From Streptomyces sp. CHD11 (lineage in GTDB: Bacteria > Actinomycetota > Actinomycetes > Streptomycetales > Streptomycetaceae), in contig NZ_JABTTS010000011.1 of assembly GCF_018638295.1 (NCBI RefSeq), positions 1 through 64,000 on the forward strand: DNA of 64,000 nt, given 5' to 3'. A model generated the notes under the pieces. That model was not told where the DNA came from, searched no databases, and saw nothing but the letters and a program-made list of their open reading frames with translations. This document shows positions 39,757 through 48,675 of this stretch, one piece after another. Numbering within the stretch: position 1 is the first letter of the stretch; the number at the start of each line of letters is the position of its first letter. Position numbers and translations under genes: made by a program.

Positions 39757-42630
39757 TCAGTCGTGCGGCTGCGAGAAGACGAACGAGAACTCCGCCGGCT
39801 CGGGCCACAGGTGGTACCGGGGCAGCGGGCCCGGGCCGCAGGACTGGGAGCCGATACCGTGCAGGCGGTGGTCCAGGTTGACCCAGACCGTGTCCCCGGG
39901 GACGAGGTCGGTGCGGTGCCGGGCGGCGTCCAGGTCCTCGGTGGTCCAGGGACGGGCGGTGAACCAGAACTCCGGGTCGCCGTCGGCCCGCAGGCCGCCG
40001 ATCTCCGCCCAGCGCACGTGCGCGCGGGCGCCGTTCTCCTGCGGGCGGACGTAGGGCGTCTGGAGCTCCCGGACACTCGCGTCCCACAGCAGGTCCTTCG
40101 AGGCCGCCCGGGAGTCCGGATACGACTCGTTCCCGCCGCCGAACCAGAAGACGGCGTCCTCGGCGGTGGCCCCGGGGAGGCCGAGACGGATGCCGAGCCG
40201 GGGCAGCGGGACCCGCCAGTCGCCCTCCGGCACGACCGAGACGGTCAGCCGGACGCGGGTGCCGTCGGACGTCCAGCGGTACGCCGTCCGCAGGCCCGTC
40301 GCCCGGCCGGCGGGCGCCACCCGGGTGCGTACGGTCAGGCCGTCGCCGTCCGGCTCGACGGCCTCGAGGCGGTGCCGCATACGGTGCAGGCCCAGCTCAC
40401 GCCAGCGGAGCCCGTACCGGGTGTCCGGCTGCCAGGGCGCGCCGTCGTCGTTGTCGGTGGGCGCCCGCCACACGTCCAGGCGCGGACCGGACACCGGCAC
40501 ACCGAGAAGGGTGCGCGGCGCGCCGGTGCGGGCGTCGAAGACCGCAGGGCCCAGGGTGATCCGGTCCCCCTGGACGGCGGGGCTCACGCCGGCCGCCGCG
40601 GGCAGCGGAGCCCGGCGGGTCACCGTCCGCTGCGCCCAGGCCACCTCGTGGTTCCGCCCGGCCCAGGGCGTGTCCTCGGCGAGCCGTGCCTCCACCGTCC
40701 ACTGCACCTCCTCGCCCTGTCCGTCCGGGGCCGCGGGCAGCTTGACCTCGGCCGACCCTCCGGGGGCGAGCGGGGGCACGGTCAGCGGGCGCGTCCCGGC
40801 CGGCATGCCGTCCACCTGGTAGGAGACCGAGAACTCCAGATGCGACAGGTCCGCGAAGTCGTACCGGTTGGTCACCCGTACGGTGCCGTCCGTCTCACCC
40901 GCGTCGATCCGGACCGGCTCGATCACCTTCTTGTACTCGGTGAGTCCCGGTGAGGGAGTGCGGTCGGGGAAGACCAGTCCGTCGCAGACGAAGTTGCCGT
41001 CGTGCAGCTCCTCCCCGAAGTCACCGCCGTAGGCGTAGCCCAGCTGCGGGTGCTCGACGCCGTGGTCGATCCATTCCCAGACGAAACCGCCCTGGAGCCG
41101 GCCGTACCGCTCGAACAGCTCCTGGTACTCGGTGAGTCCGCCGGGGCCGTTGCCCATGGCGTGCGCGTACTCGCAGAGGATCAGGGGCAGTTCGCGCCTG
41201 CGCCGGGTGCCGCCGTCCAGGCCGCGGGCGGCCCGCTCCACCTCCGCGTGCGGCAGGTACATGCGCGAGTACACATCCGTGTCGCGGCAGTCGGAGTCGC
41301 CCTCGTAGTGCACCGGCCGGGACGGGTCCCGGCCGTGGATCCAGTCGGCCATCGCGGTCAGCCCGCGTCCGGTGCCGGCCTCGTTGCCGAGCGACCACAT
41401 CACCACCGACGGATGGTTCTTGTCCCGCTCGACCATGCGGGCGGCGCGGTCGAGCAGGGCGGGGGTCCAGCGGTCGTCGTCGACGGGATTGTCCCGCCAG
41501 TCCTGCTCGACGAACCCGTGGGTCTCCAGGTCGCACTCGTCGATCACCCACAGCCCGTACTCGTCGCACAGGCCGAGGAAGGCGGGGTGCGGCGGATAGT
41601 GGGAGGTGCGGACGGCGTTGATGTTGTGCCGCTTCATCAGCAGCACGTCCTCGCGCATGGTGCCGAGGTCCAGGGCGCGGCCGAGGCGCGGATGCCACTC
41701 GTGCCGGTTGACGCCCTTGAACAGCAGCGCCGTCCCGTTGACCTTGATCACGCCGTCGTCCAGGGCGACCGTGCGGAAGCCGATGCGCAGCGGCACGCGT
41801 TCGCCCGCCGTGGCGAGCACCCCGTCGTACAGGCGGGGTGTCTCAGCCGTCCACGGCCGGACCGGGAGCGTCACCGGTTCGCCGGCGGCGATGTCGATGC
41901 CCAGCTCCGGTACGGTCACCCGGCCCGCGGCGTCGGAGTCGACGCGCAGGGTGCCCTCGCCGGTGACATGGTCGTAGCCGGCGTGCACGAAGAAGTCGCC
42001 GGCCGCGCCCGCCGGGCGGTGCAGCAGCGTCACGTCACGGAAGATGCCGGGCAGCCACCACTGGTCCTGGTCCTCCAGGTACGAGCCGGCCGACCACTGG
42101 TGGACCCGTACCGCGAGGACGTTCCCGGACGGCTTCAGCAGCTGCCCGACGGCGAACTCGTGCGGCAGCCGGGAGCCCTTGAACTCCCCGATGGCGGTGC
42201 CGTTCAGCCAGACCCTCGCACAGGACTCGACCCCGTCGAAGCGGAGTGCGGCGTCGCCCCCGCCCGGCCAGTCACCGGGCAGGTCGAAGAGGCGCAGATG
42301 GTCGCCGGTGGGGTTCTCGGTGGGGACGTGCGGCGGGTCGACGGGGAAGGGATAGAGGTGGTTGGTGTAGATCGGCACGCCGTGGCCCTGGAGCACCCAG
42401 TGGCCGGGCACGGTCACCTCCGCCCAGTCGCCGGCGTCGTAGCCGGGCCGGGCGAAGGAACCGTCCTCGGCGTCGGCGGTCTCCGACACCCGCAGGCGCC
42501 AACAGCCGTTCAGGGAGAGGGATGCCGCGTCGGAGGAGGCGTACCAGGCACGCGGGGGCAGGACCCCGCGGCCGGGAGAGACGTCCTCGACATAGCCGCT
42601 CGGGCCGCCCGCCGGGGTGCGCGATGACAT
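39757..42630 (-). CDS. Beta-galactosidase, glycoside hydrolase family 2 (LacZ type)
   Basis: A 957-residue enzyme with the full LacZ five-domain layout: sugar-binding jelly roll, immunoglobulin-like domain, TIM barrel, second Ig-like domain and the large C-terminal beta-sandwich (Bgal_small_N). The acid/base Glu417 lies in MWSLGNEAG and the nucleophile Glu487 in LILCEYAHAMGN. No signal peptide, so it hydrolyses imported beta-galactosides. The ATG at 42630 is 11 bp after the permease stop, with CAGGAG before it. It is the last gene of the sugar ABC operon. Confidence 0.96.
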   Translation of the reverse strand: MSSRTPAGGPSGYVEDVSPGRGVLPPRAWYASSDAASLSLNGCWRLRVSETADAEDGSFARPGYDAGDWAEVTVPGHWVLQGHGVPIYTNHLYPFPVDPPHVPTENPTGDHLRLFDLPGDWPGGGDAALRFDGVESCARVWLNGTAIGEFKGSRLPHEFAVGQLLKPSGNVLAVRVHQWSAGSYLEDQDQWWLPGIFRDVTLLHRPAGAAGDFFVHAGYDHVTGEGTLRVDSDAAGRVTVPELGIDIAAGEPVTLPVRPWTAETPRLYDGVLATAGERVPLRIGFRTVALDDGVIKVNGTALLFKGVNRHEWHPRLGRALDLGTMREDVLLMKRHNINAVRTSHYPPHPAFLGLCDEYGLWVIDECDLETHGFVEQDWRDNPVDDDRWTPALLDRAARMVERDKNHPSVVMWSLGNEAGTGRGLTAMADWIHGRDPSRPVHYEGDSDCRDTDVYSRMYLPHAEVERAARGLDGGTRRRRELPLILCEYAHAMGNGPGGLTEYQELFERYGRLQGGFVWEWIDHGVEHPQLGYAYGGDFGEELHDGNFVCDGLVFPDRTPSPGLTEYKKVIEPVRIDAGETDGTVRVTNRYDFADLSHLEFSVSYQVDGMPAGTRPLTVPPLAPGGSAEVKLPAAPDGQGEEVQWTVEARLAEDTPWAGRNHEVAWAQRTVTRRAPLPAAAGVSPAVQGDRITLGPAVFDARTGAPRTLLGVPVSGPRLDVWRAPTDNDDGAPWQPDTRYGLRWRELGLHRMRHRLEAVEPDGDGLTVRTRVAPAGRATGLRTAYRWTSDGTRVRLTVSVVPEGDWRVPLPRLGIRLGLPGATAEDAVFWFGGGNESYPDSRAASKDLLWDASVRELQTPYVRPQENGARAHVRWAEIGGLRADGDPEFWFTARPWTTEDLDAARHRTDLVPGDTVWVNLDHRLHGIGSQSCGPGPLPRYHLWPEPAEFSFVFSQPHD

Positions 42631-42641
42631 GGGTCTCCTGT

Positions 42642-43499
42642 TCAGCCCTTGATCCCGGTCTGTGCGATGCCCTGGACCAGCCAGCGCTGGAGGAACAGGA
42701 ACACACACACCAGGGGGAGGATGGAAATGGCCGTGGCCATGAAGATCAGGTGGAAGTTGACGGTCTGGTTGGTCATGTAGGACGAGAGGGCCACCTGGAC
42801 GGTCCAGGCGCTCGGGTCCTGGCCGATGACCAGCGGCCACAGGAAGGAGTTCCACCCGCTGATGAAGGTGATCGTGGCGATGGCGGCGAAGAAGTTCAGC
42901 GAGTTCGGCACGACGACCCGCCAGTACGCGCCCCAGTACCCGAGCCCGTCCACCCGCGCCGCCTCCTCCAACTCCCTCGGGAACCCGAGGAAGTACTGCC
43001 GGAAGAGGAAGCAGGTGAAACCGCTGAAGAGGCCCGGGATGATCAGACCGCGGTAACTGTCCACCCAGCCGAGCGAGGAGACCAGCACGAAGCTGGGCAC
43101 GAAGGTGACCGCGGTCGGCACCATCAGGGTCACCAGCACCGCGTAGAACACCTTGTCGGCGTGCCGGTAGGGGATGCGGGCGAGGCCGTAGCCGGCGAGC
43201 GAGCAGACCAGCAGGGTGCCGACGGTGTGCGCCACGCCGACGACCGCCGAGTTCCACATCGACCGGGCGAAGTCGACCGTCGGATCGTCGAACGGCTCGG
43301 TCAGGTTGCCCCACTGGATGTCGGCGGGGAAGAACGTCCACTCCTCGCCGGTGATCTCGGCGTCCGTGGACAGGGCGCCCCGCACGATCAGGTAGAACGG
43401 GACGAGGAACAGCAGCCCGGCGAGGCCCGTCGCGGCGTACAGGCCCGCCGAGCCGATGACGCTCCCGCGGCGGGCCCGGCGCGATGTCCTGGTGGTCAC
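42642..43499 (-). CDS. Carbohydrate ABC transporter permease (MalG type)
   Basis: A 285-residue permease with six helices. The EAA motif is FPRELEEAARVDGLGYWGAYWRVVVPNSL near residues 175-205. The GTG at 43499 overlaps the stop of the partner permease by 4 bp and follows GGAGGGAG. It pairs with the MalF-type permease and the binding lipoprotein. No ATPase is encoded nearby, so a shared MsiK-type ATPase is expected, as known for streptomycete CUT1 importers. Confidence 0.93.
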   Translation of the reverse strand: MTTRTSRRARRGSVIGSAGLYAATGLAGLLFLVPFYLIVRGALSTDAEITGEEWTFFPADIQWGNLTEPFDDPTVDFARSMWNSAVVGVAHTVGTLLVCSLAGYGLARIPYRHADKVFYAVLVTLMVPTAVTFVPSFVLVSSLGWVDSYRGLIIPGLFSGFTCFLFRQYFLGFPRELEEAARVDGLGYWGAYWRVVVPNSLNFFAAIATITFISGWNSFLWPLVIGQDPSAWTVQVALSSYMTNQTVNFHLIFMATAISILPLVCVFLFLQRWLVQGIAQTGIKG

Positions 43500-44440
43500 T
43501 TGGCTCCCTCCCCCTTGCCGAAGCCCATGATCCGGCCCTGGACCAGCGTCACCAGGCAGATCAGCACCGTCAGGATCAGCGCGCCCGCGCTGCCCGCGCC
43601 GTAGTCCTGGCTCTCGCCCAGCGCCTTGTAGTACAGCTCGACCAGGGGTGGCCGCCCCCAGGTGGTCCTGTTGAGCAGGTTGAAGAATTCGTCGAAGGCC
43701 TGGTACGCCGCGACGAGCAGCAGCAGGACCACCGCCGTCGAGGTCGCCCGCAGCTGCGGCAGCGTGATGTGCCGGAACGTCTGCCAGCCGGGCTTCGCTC
43801 CGTCGATGGCGGCCGCCTCGTACAGCTCCGGCGGGATGTTCTGCAGTGCCGCCAGGAACAGGATCATGTAGAAGCCGGCCTGCAGCCACAGCCGTACGGT
43901 GACGATGACCAGCCAGTACCAGGGCGGGTCCGGGCTGGCCAGCCAGGCGGTGTTGTCGACGCCGAACACACCGAGGACGGTGTTGGCGAGCCCGAAGCGC
44001 ACGCCGTTGAAGATGGACATCTTCCAGACGAGCGAGGCGGCGACGTAACTCACCGCCGTCGGCAGGAAGAACACCGACCGGAAGAACGCGCGCAGGAAGC
44101 GCAGCCGGTTCACCGCCAGCGCGAGCGCGAGCGACAGGGCCCAGGTGGTGGGGACGATGATCGCGGCGAAGACGGTGAAGGTGACGAGGGAGCCCGTGAA
44201 CGCGTCGTCGGTCAGCATGAGGCGGTAGTTCTCGAAGCCGACGAACTCGCTGGGCGTGACGGTGAAGCGGGCCTCGAAGAGCGACAGCCAGGCGCTCCAG
44301 AGGATGGGGACGTAGACGAAGACCAGCAGACCGATGAGGAAGGGGCCGGTGAACAGCCAGAAGGCGAGGGTGCTGCCGGCCCGCCGCCTGCGCCGTGACC
44401 GGGCGGGGGCGGTGGCCTCGCGCGTGGTGGTGGTCGGCAT
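43496..44440 (-). CDS. Carbohydrate ABC transporter permease (MalF type)
   Basis: A 314-residue CUT1-family permease. A basic N-terminus (ARSRRRRRAG) leads into six helices, with the EAA motif PPELYEAAAIDGAKPGWQTFRHITLPQL near residue 215. It starts at ATG 44440, 23 bp after the binding-protein stop, and couples to the MalG-type gene through a GTGA overlap. Confidence 0.94.
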   Translation of the reverse strand: MPTTTTREATAPARSRRRRRAGSTLAFWLFTGPFLIGLLVFVYVPILWSAWLSLFEARFTVTPSEFVGFENYRLMLTDDAFTGSLVTFTVFAAIIVPTTWALSLALALAVNRLRFLRAFFRSVFFLPTAVSYVAASLVWKMSIFNGVRFGLANTVLGVFGVDNTAWLASPDPPWYWLVIVTVRLWLQAGFYMILFLAALQNIPPELYEAAAIDGAKPGWQTFRHITLPQLRATSTAVVLLLLVAAYQAFDEFFNLLNRTTWGRPPLVELYYKALGESQDYGAGSAGALILTVLICLVTLVQGRIMGFGKGEGAK

Positions 44441-44463
44441 CGCGTGACTGCCCGTCCGCCGCT

Positions 44464-45729
44464 CTATCCGAAGAGCTTGTCGAGCTCGCGGTTCACCTTC
44501 ACGTCCGCCTTGTCCAGCTCGGCCTCCGGGTCACCGCCCTTGCGGACACAGTTGGCGAGGACGTCGTCCAGGGCGGTGATCATCGCCTGGGTCCAGCCGA
44601 TGTTGTCGAAGTGCCCGAACTCGTTGAACAACTTCACGCCTTCGGCCGGCAGCCCGGTCTTGAGCTTGTCGGCGGACTCGGCGATCGAGGTGCGCGGCGG
44701 AATATGGAAGCCGTAGGAGAGCGCCCAGTCCTCCTGGTACTCCTTCTGGTCGATCCACAGCCACTTCACGTACTCCTTGGCCGCTTCCACGTCCTTGCCC
44801 TTGGCATTGACGAACATCGACCAGCCGCCGTTGTAGACGGCCTGCTTGCCGGAGCCGGTGACCTGGGGGAAGGGGAAGATCCCGAGGTCGTCGCCGAGCG
44901 CCTCCTGCATCTGCGGCATGGCCCACATGCCGCACCACTGGATCGCGGTGAGCCCCTGGTTGAGCGCCGAGGGGTCCCAGAAGTCGGTCGGCGCGTCGAG
45001 CAGCAGATCACCGCTGGTGAACAGCTTGCGCAGGGTGCCGAAGCCGCCGGCGACGCCGTCCGTGTGGTACGCGATCTCGTTGTTCTCGTCCAGGGTGTCG
45101 GCGCCGGACGCCCAGATCAGCGGGTTGACCATCGAGTGCAGGGTGTTGCCGAGGTAGATGCCCTTGATCTTGTCGGTGGTCAACTCGGCTGCGGCGGCCA
45201 GAAGTTCGTCGAGTGTGCGGGGGATGCCGACGCCCGCCGCGTCGAAGAGCGACTTGCGGTAGAAGAAGAACTGCGGGTCGTCGATCATCCGTACGCCGTA
45301 GATCTTGCCGTCGACGGTGTGCGACTGGATGTCGGCCGGGTTGAAGTCGTCCTTCACCGGGTCGATCAGCTCGGTCAGATCGGCCACCTGGCCGCTCTTG
45401 ACGAGCTGGATCTGCGGGTGGAACTCGAAGACGTCCGGTGCCTTGTCGGTGAGCAGCGAGGCGAACAGCTTGCTCTCGAAGTTGGAGCCCGTGATCCACT
45501 GCGTGGACACGTTCGCTTCCCCGTAGGCCTTGGCGTACCGCTTGATCGCCTGCTCGGTGCCGGCCTCGCCGTAGGCGTGGAAGTACTGGACCAGGGAGGG
45601 GCCCGAACCCGAGCCGCCCCCGCGCCCGTTGTTGCCGCCGCACGCGGTGAGCCCGGCGGCGGCGGTGAGTCCCAGGGCGGCGCGGAGCACGGTGCGGCGG
45701 TCCCATGTGCTGTAGCTCGATCCCGGCAT
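44464..45729 (-). CDS. Carbohydrate-binding lipoprotein of the ABC transporter
   Basis: A 421-residue extracellular solute-binding protein (SBP_bac_1 type). A twin-arginine (WDRRTVLRAALGL) and a lipobox (GLTACG) are at the N-terminus. The mature part has the CUT1 pattern: an early IKRYAKAYGEANV helix and the late GGWSMFVNAKGKDVEAAKEYVKWL motif. Neighbouring beta-galactosidase suggests a beta-galactoside ligand; the nearby alditol oxidase allows a polyol instead. The ATG at 45729 heads the operon, downstream of a putative ROK box. Confidence 0.93.
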   Translation of the reverse strand: MPGSSYSTWDRRTVLRAALGLTAAAGLTACGGNNGRGGGSGSGPSLVQYFHAYGEAGTEQAIKRYAKAYGEANVSTQWITGSNFESKLFASLLTDKAPDVFEFHPQIQLVKSGQVADLTELIDPVKDDFNPADIQSHTVDGKIYGVRMIDDPQFFFYRKSLFDAAGVGIPRTLDELLAAAAELTTDKIKGIYLGNTLHSMVNPLIWASGADTLDENNEIAYHTDGVAGGFGTLRKLFTSGDLLLDAPTDFWDPSALNQGLTAIQWCGMWAMPQMQEALGDDLGIFPFPQVTGSGKQAVYNGGWSMFVNAKGKDVEAAKEYVKWLWIDQKEYQEDWALSYGFHIPPRTSIAESADKLKTGLPAEGVKLFNEFGHFDNIGWTQAMITALDDVLANCVRKGGDPEAELDKADVKVNRELDKLFG

Positions 45730-45833
45730 GGCGGACGTCCTTGTCTCTTGGGCGGCTCTGGCTGCGCTGCGGCTGTCGGCGGGGTGGCGCTCAAGGACTT
45801 GCGGTGCGCGGGACGTTAACCTTCGGCCAATAC

Positions 45834-45855
45834 TTCGGCAAGGGGTTGGACAAAG
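45834..45855. promoter_or_regulatory. Putative ROK-regulator box before the transporter operon
   Basis: This 22-bp sequence matches 47227-47248 at 17 positions, sharing GG-x-AAGGGG and GAC-x-AAG. It lies about 105-126 bp upstream of the binding-protein start. The heptamer CTTCGGC is also repeated at 45821 and 45833. Confidence 0.6.
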
Positions 45856-45910
45856 CCCGTCCGAAGTCCTGTGCGTCGTTCGTGATGGCGAACGGGTCGT
45901 GGGCCGGGAG

Positions 45911-47137
45911 CTACCGGCGGCCGGTCGTGGCGCGGTCCGCGCCGCCCCTTCCGGCGGACCGCAACGCGCCCTCCAGCGCGAACGTCGCCGCTCCCAGGCA
46001 CACCGGGTCGGTCGGGATCGGCGAGAGGACGATCCGGGTGGCCGCCAGCGGACGGCGCAACGCGTGCCGGGTGACGGCGGCCCGCACCTCGTCGAGCAGC
46101 GGTTCGCCGAACGCGGCGGCGACCCAGCTGCTGAGCACGACCACCTCCGGATTGAAGAGGTTGACCAGATCGGCGACACCGGCGCCCAGATACCGGGCGG
46201 TGTGCCGGAGCACCCCCAGCGCCACCGGATCGCCCGCGCGCACCGCTCCGGCCAGCGCGTCGACGGTGGCCGTCTGGTCCCCGTCGTGCAACAGCGGGCT
46301 GTCCGGACTCAGTTCCCGCAGATTCAGCATGATCCCGGGCGCGCCCGTGTACGTCTCCACACACCCGCGGTTGCCGCAGTGGCACGCGCGGCCGTCCAGG
46401 ACCAGCGTGGTGTGACCCCATTCCCCGGCGCTGTTGCTCACGCCCCGGTGCACCCCGCCGCCCAGCACCAGCCCGGCACCCACCCCGGTCCCGAGGTTGA
46501 CCACCACCGCGTCCCCGTGTCCGCGCGCCGCCCCGAACCACAGCTCGGCCACCGCGCAGGCGCGCAGCGGATTGTCCAGGTACAGGGGACAGGAGATGTG
46601 GCCGGAGAGCAGCTCGAGCAGTGGGACGTCGTGCCAGTCCCAGTTCGGCGCGTACTCGGCGACACCGGTGTCCCGGTCCACCTGACCCGGCACGCTCACC
46701 CCCGCCCCGAGCACCCGCGCGCCCTCCACCCCGGCCCGCGCCAGCACCGCCCCGACCGCCGTGGCCACATGCCCCACGACCTGCTCGGGCCGGCTGTCCC
46801 CGGGGCGCGTGCTCTCCTGCGCGCGGGCGAGTACGTTCAGCGCGAGGTCGAACAGTTCGACCCGTACGTAGGTCTCGGCCAGGTCGACGCCGATCAGCGT
46901 GCCTCCGGACGCGTTGACGGCGACCAGGCCCCGGGGGCGGCCCCCGGCCGAGTCCTCGAAACCGACCTCGGTGATCAGAGCGAGATCGAGCAGCTCACCG
47001 ACGAGCGTGGCGACCGTGGCGACGCTCAGACCGGTGGCGGCCGCCAGCTCCTGCCGGGAGGTGGGCGACGCGGCGATGATCTGCCGCAGGACCTGATAAC
47101 GGTTGGCCGTACGGATGTCCCGTGATGTGCGCTTCAC
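45911..47137 (-). CDS. ROK family transcriptional regulator
   Basis: A 408-residue repressor with an N-terminal winged helix (TSRQELAAATGLSVATVATLVGELLDLALI) and a sugar-kinase-like ROK domain. The zinc motif is intact: CHCGNRGCVETYTG near residue 255, and GVDLAETYVRVELFDL is the nucleotide-fold start. By family knowledge it binds a sugar that relieves repression. It lies between the alditol oxidase and the transporter operon on the same strand, with a similar 22-bp box before each unit it could control. Confidence 0.94.
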   Translation of the reverse strand: MKRTSRDIRTANRYQVLRQIIAASPTSRQELAAATGLSVATVATLVGELLDLALITEVGFEDSAGGRPRGLVAVNASGGTLIGVDLAETYVRVELFDLALNVLARAQESTRPGDSRPEQVVGHVATAVGAVLARAGVEGARVLGAGVSVPGQVDRDTGVAEYAPNWDWHDVPLLELLSGHISCPLYLDNPLRACAVAELWFGAARGHGDAVVVNLGTGVGAGLVLGGGVHRGVSNSAGEWGHTTLVLDGRACHCGNRGCVETYTGAPGIMLNLRELSPDSPLLHDGDQTATVDALAGAVRAGDPVALGVLRHTARYLGAGVADLVNLFNPEVVVLSSWVAAAFGEPLLDEVRAAVTRHALRRPLAATRIVLSPIPTDPVCLGAATFALEGALRSAGRGGADRATTGRR

Positions 47138-47226
47138 CGTCAGCCGCCCCCGTCCCTGCCCGGCCGGGCCCGCCCGGCCCCGGCGAGCGGCAAGGCTACG
47201 CAGGACACGGAACGTTCGACAAGGCC

Positions 47227-47248
47227 TTAGGAAAGGGGCTTGACGAAG
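47227..47248. promoter_or_regulatory. Putative ROK-regulator box before its own gene
   Basis: This copy of the 22-bp motif lies 90-111 bp upstream of the ROK regulator start and 22 bp past the alditol oxidase stop. It suggests autoregulation. See the matching copy at 45834-45855. Confidence 0.6.
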
Positions 47249-47269
47249 TGCGGACCCCGGTGCCGGGGC

Positions 47270-48520
47270 TCAGTCGCCCAGGACCTCCCGCACGAAGGCG
47301 TTGGTGAACTTCCCCCGCGGGTCCAGCTCGCGCACCAGCGCCCGGAAGTCGTGCAGGCGCGGATAGCCGGCGTGCAGCTGGGCCGCCGGTGTGGTGAACA
47401 CCTTTCCCCAGTGCGGCCGTGCGCCGAACGCGGCCAGCGCCTCCTCCACCCGCGTCACCACGGGCAGCACCGTCCGGGTGTCCTCGGTCCAGGTGAAGTG
47501 GGCGGCCACCGTGTCCCGCCCGTAGGCCGGGCTCAGCCACTGGCCGTCGGCGGCGACGGTGCGCACCTCGCAGGTCTGCAGCACCGGCGCGACGGTCTCC
47601 CGGATCCCGTCCAGCGCCCGCAGCATGCCGACGGCCGACCCGCGCGGCATCAGGTACTCGGACTGGAGTTCCGCCCCGCTGCTCGGCGTGAACTCCGCCC
47701 GGAAGTGCGGCAGCCGCTCGTGCCAGGGCCCCGGCACCCCGAACTGCTCGGTGCAGTTCACCGCCGGCATTCCCGGCACCGGGTGCATCTTCTCGGTCGC
47801 CGCCGGGGCCCAGGGGAAGTCCGCCATCGGCCGGTCGGTGCGCCGCTTCACCCAGACCTGGCGGAAGCCCGGCGCCCGCCAGTCGGTGAACAGGCTCACG
47901 CTGTACGCCGCCGACATCACCGTCTCGAACGTGGCGTCGTCCAGCCCGTCCAGCGGCAGCTCGGTGAACACATGCTGTTCGACCTCGAAGGACGGCTCCA
48001 GGTCCAGGGTGAGGGCGATGACCACACCGAGCGCGCCCAGTGAGGTGACCGCGCCGCCGAACCGCTCGTCGCCGCGCGCCACGGTCACCACCGAGCCGTC
48101 CGCCGTGACCAGCTCCACCGCGCGCACCGACGAGGCCAGCGGGCCGTTGCCGACCCCGGACCCGTGGGTACCGGTGGCGACCGAGCCGGCCACCGAGATG
48201 TGCGGCAGCGACGCCATGTTCGCCAGCGCCAGCCCCTGCCGGTGCACCTCGCGGGCCAGCTCCGCGTACCGCACCCCGCCCCCGACCCGTACCGTCCGGG
48301 CCGCCGTGTCCACGTCGATGCGCGCGGGCAGGGCGTCGAGGGAGAGCAGGACGCCGCCCGCACCGGCCTCGGCGATCTCGTTGAAGGAGTGCCCGCTGCC
48401 CAGGGCCCGCACCCGGGGGCTTGCGGCGACCAGCGCGCGCAGCGCGTCCACGGTCCGCGGACGGTGCGGCTGCGCGGCGTACGTGATGTTGCCCGCCCAG
48501 TTGGTGACGTTCTCGGCCAT
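47270..48520 (-). CDS. aldO: Alditol oxidase (AldO)
   Basis: A 416-residue flavoprotein of the vanillyl-alcohol oxidase family. It oxidises the terminal C1 hydroxyl of polyols such as xylitol and sorbitol to aldoses and makes H2O2. It agrees over its whole length with my memory of S. coelicolor AldO (418 residues). GSGHSFNEIA carries the covalent FAD-linking His44; SVATGTHGSG, QTCEVRTVA and AAHFTW hold the substrate-pocket Ser, Glu, Arg and Thr. ATG 48520 is the start. It is divergent from the radical SAM gene and upstream of the ROK regulator. Confidence 0.94.
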   Translation of the reverse strand: MAENVTNWAGNITYAAQPHRPRTVDALRALVAASPRVRALGSGHSFNEIAEAGAGGVLLSLDALPARIDVDTAARTVRVGGGVRYAELAREVHRQGLALANMASLPHISVAGSVATGTHGSGVGNGPLASSVRAVELVTADGSVVTVARGDERFGGAVTSLGALGVVIALTLDLEPSFEVEQHVFTELPLDGLDDATFETVMSAAYSVSLFTDWRAPGFRQVWVKRRTDRPMADFPWAPAATEKMHPVPGMPAVNCTEQFGVPGPWHERLPHFRAEFTPSSGAELQSEYLMPRGSAVGMLRALDGIRETVAPVLQTCEVRTVAADGQWLSPAYGRDTVAAHFTWTEDTRTVLPVVTRVEEALAAFGARPHWGKVFTTPAAQLHAGYPRLHDFRALVRELDPRGKFTNAFVREVLGD

Positions 48521-48675
48521 CCCTCGTCCTTCCCGACCTCCGGGGCCGGAAAGACCCCGGTCGGAACCTATCCCGGGCGTGACCCACGCCATGTGGGGGG
48601 ACCCGCCACCCCGGATGTCGGGCCGGGGGCATACCGTGAGGAGTCGTACGTCCGAACCGGGAGGAGAAAACTTCG

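Noticed and set aside
39757..43341. A 1194-residue extended beta-galactosidase frame
   Set aside because: The first 237 codons lie over the permease gene in another frame; the ATG at 42630 with CAGGAG is the natural start.
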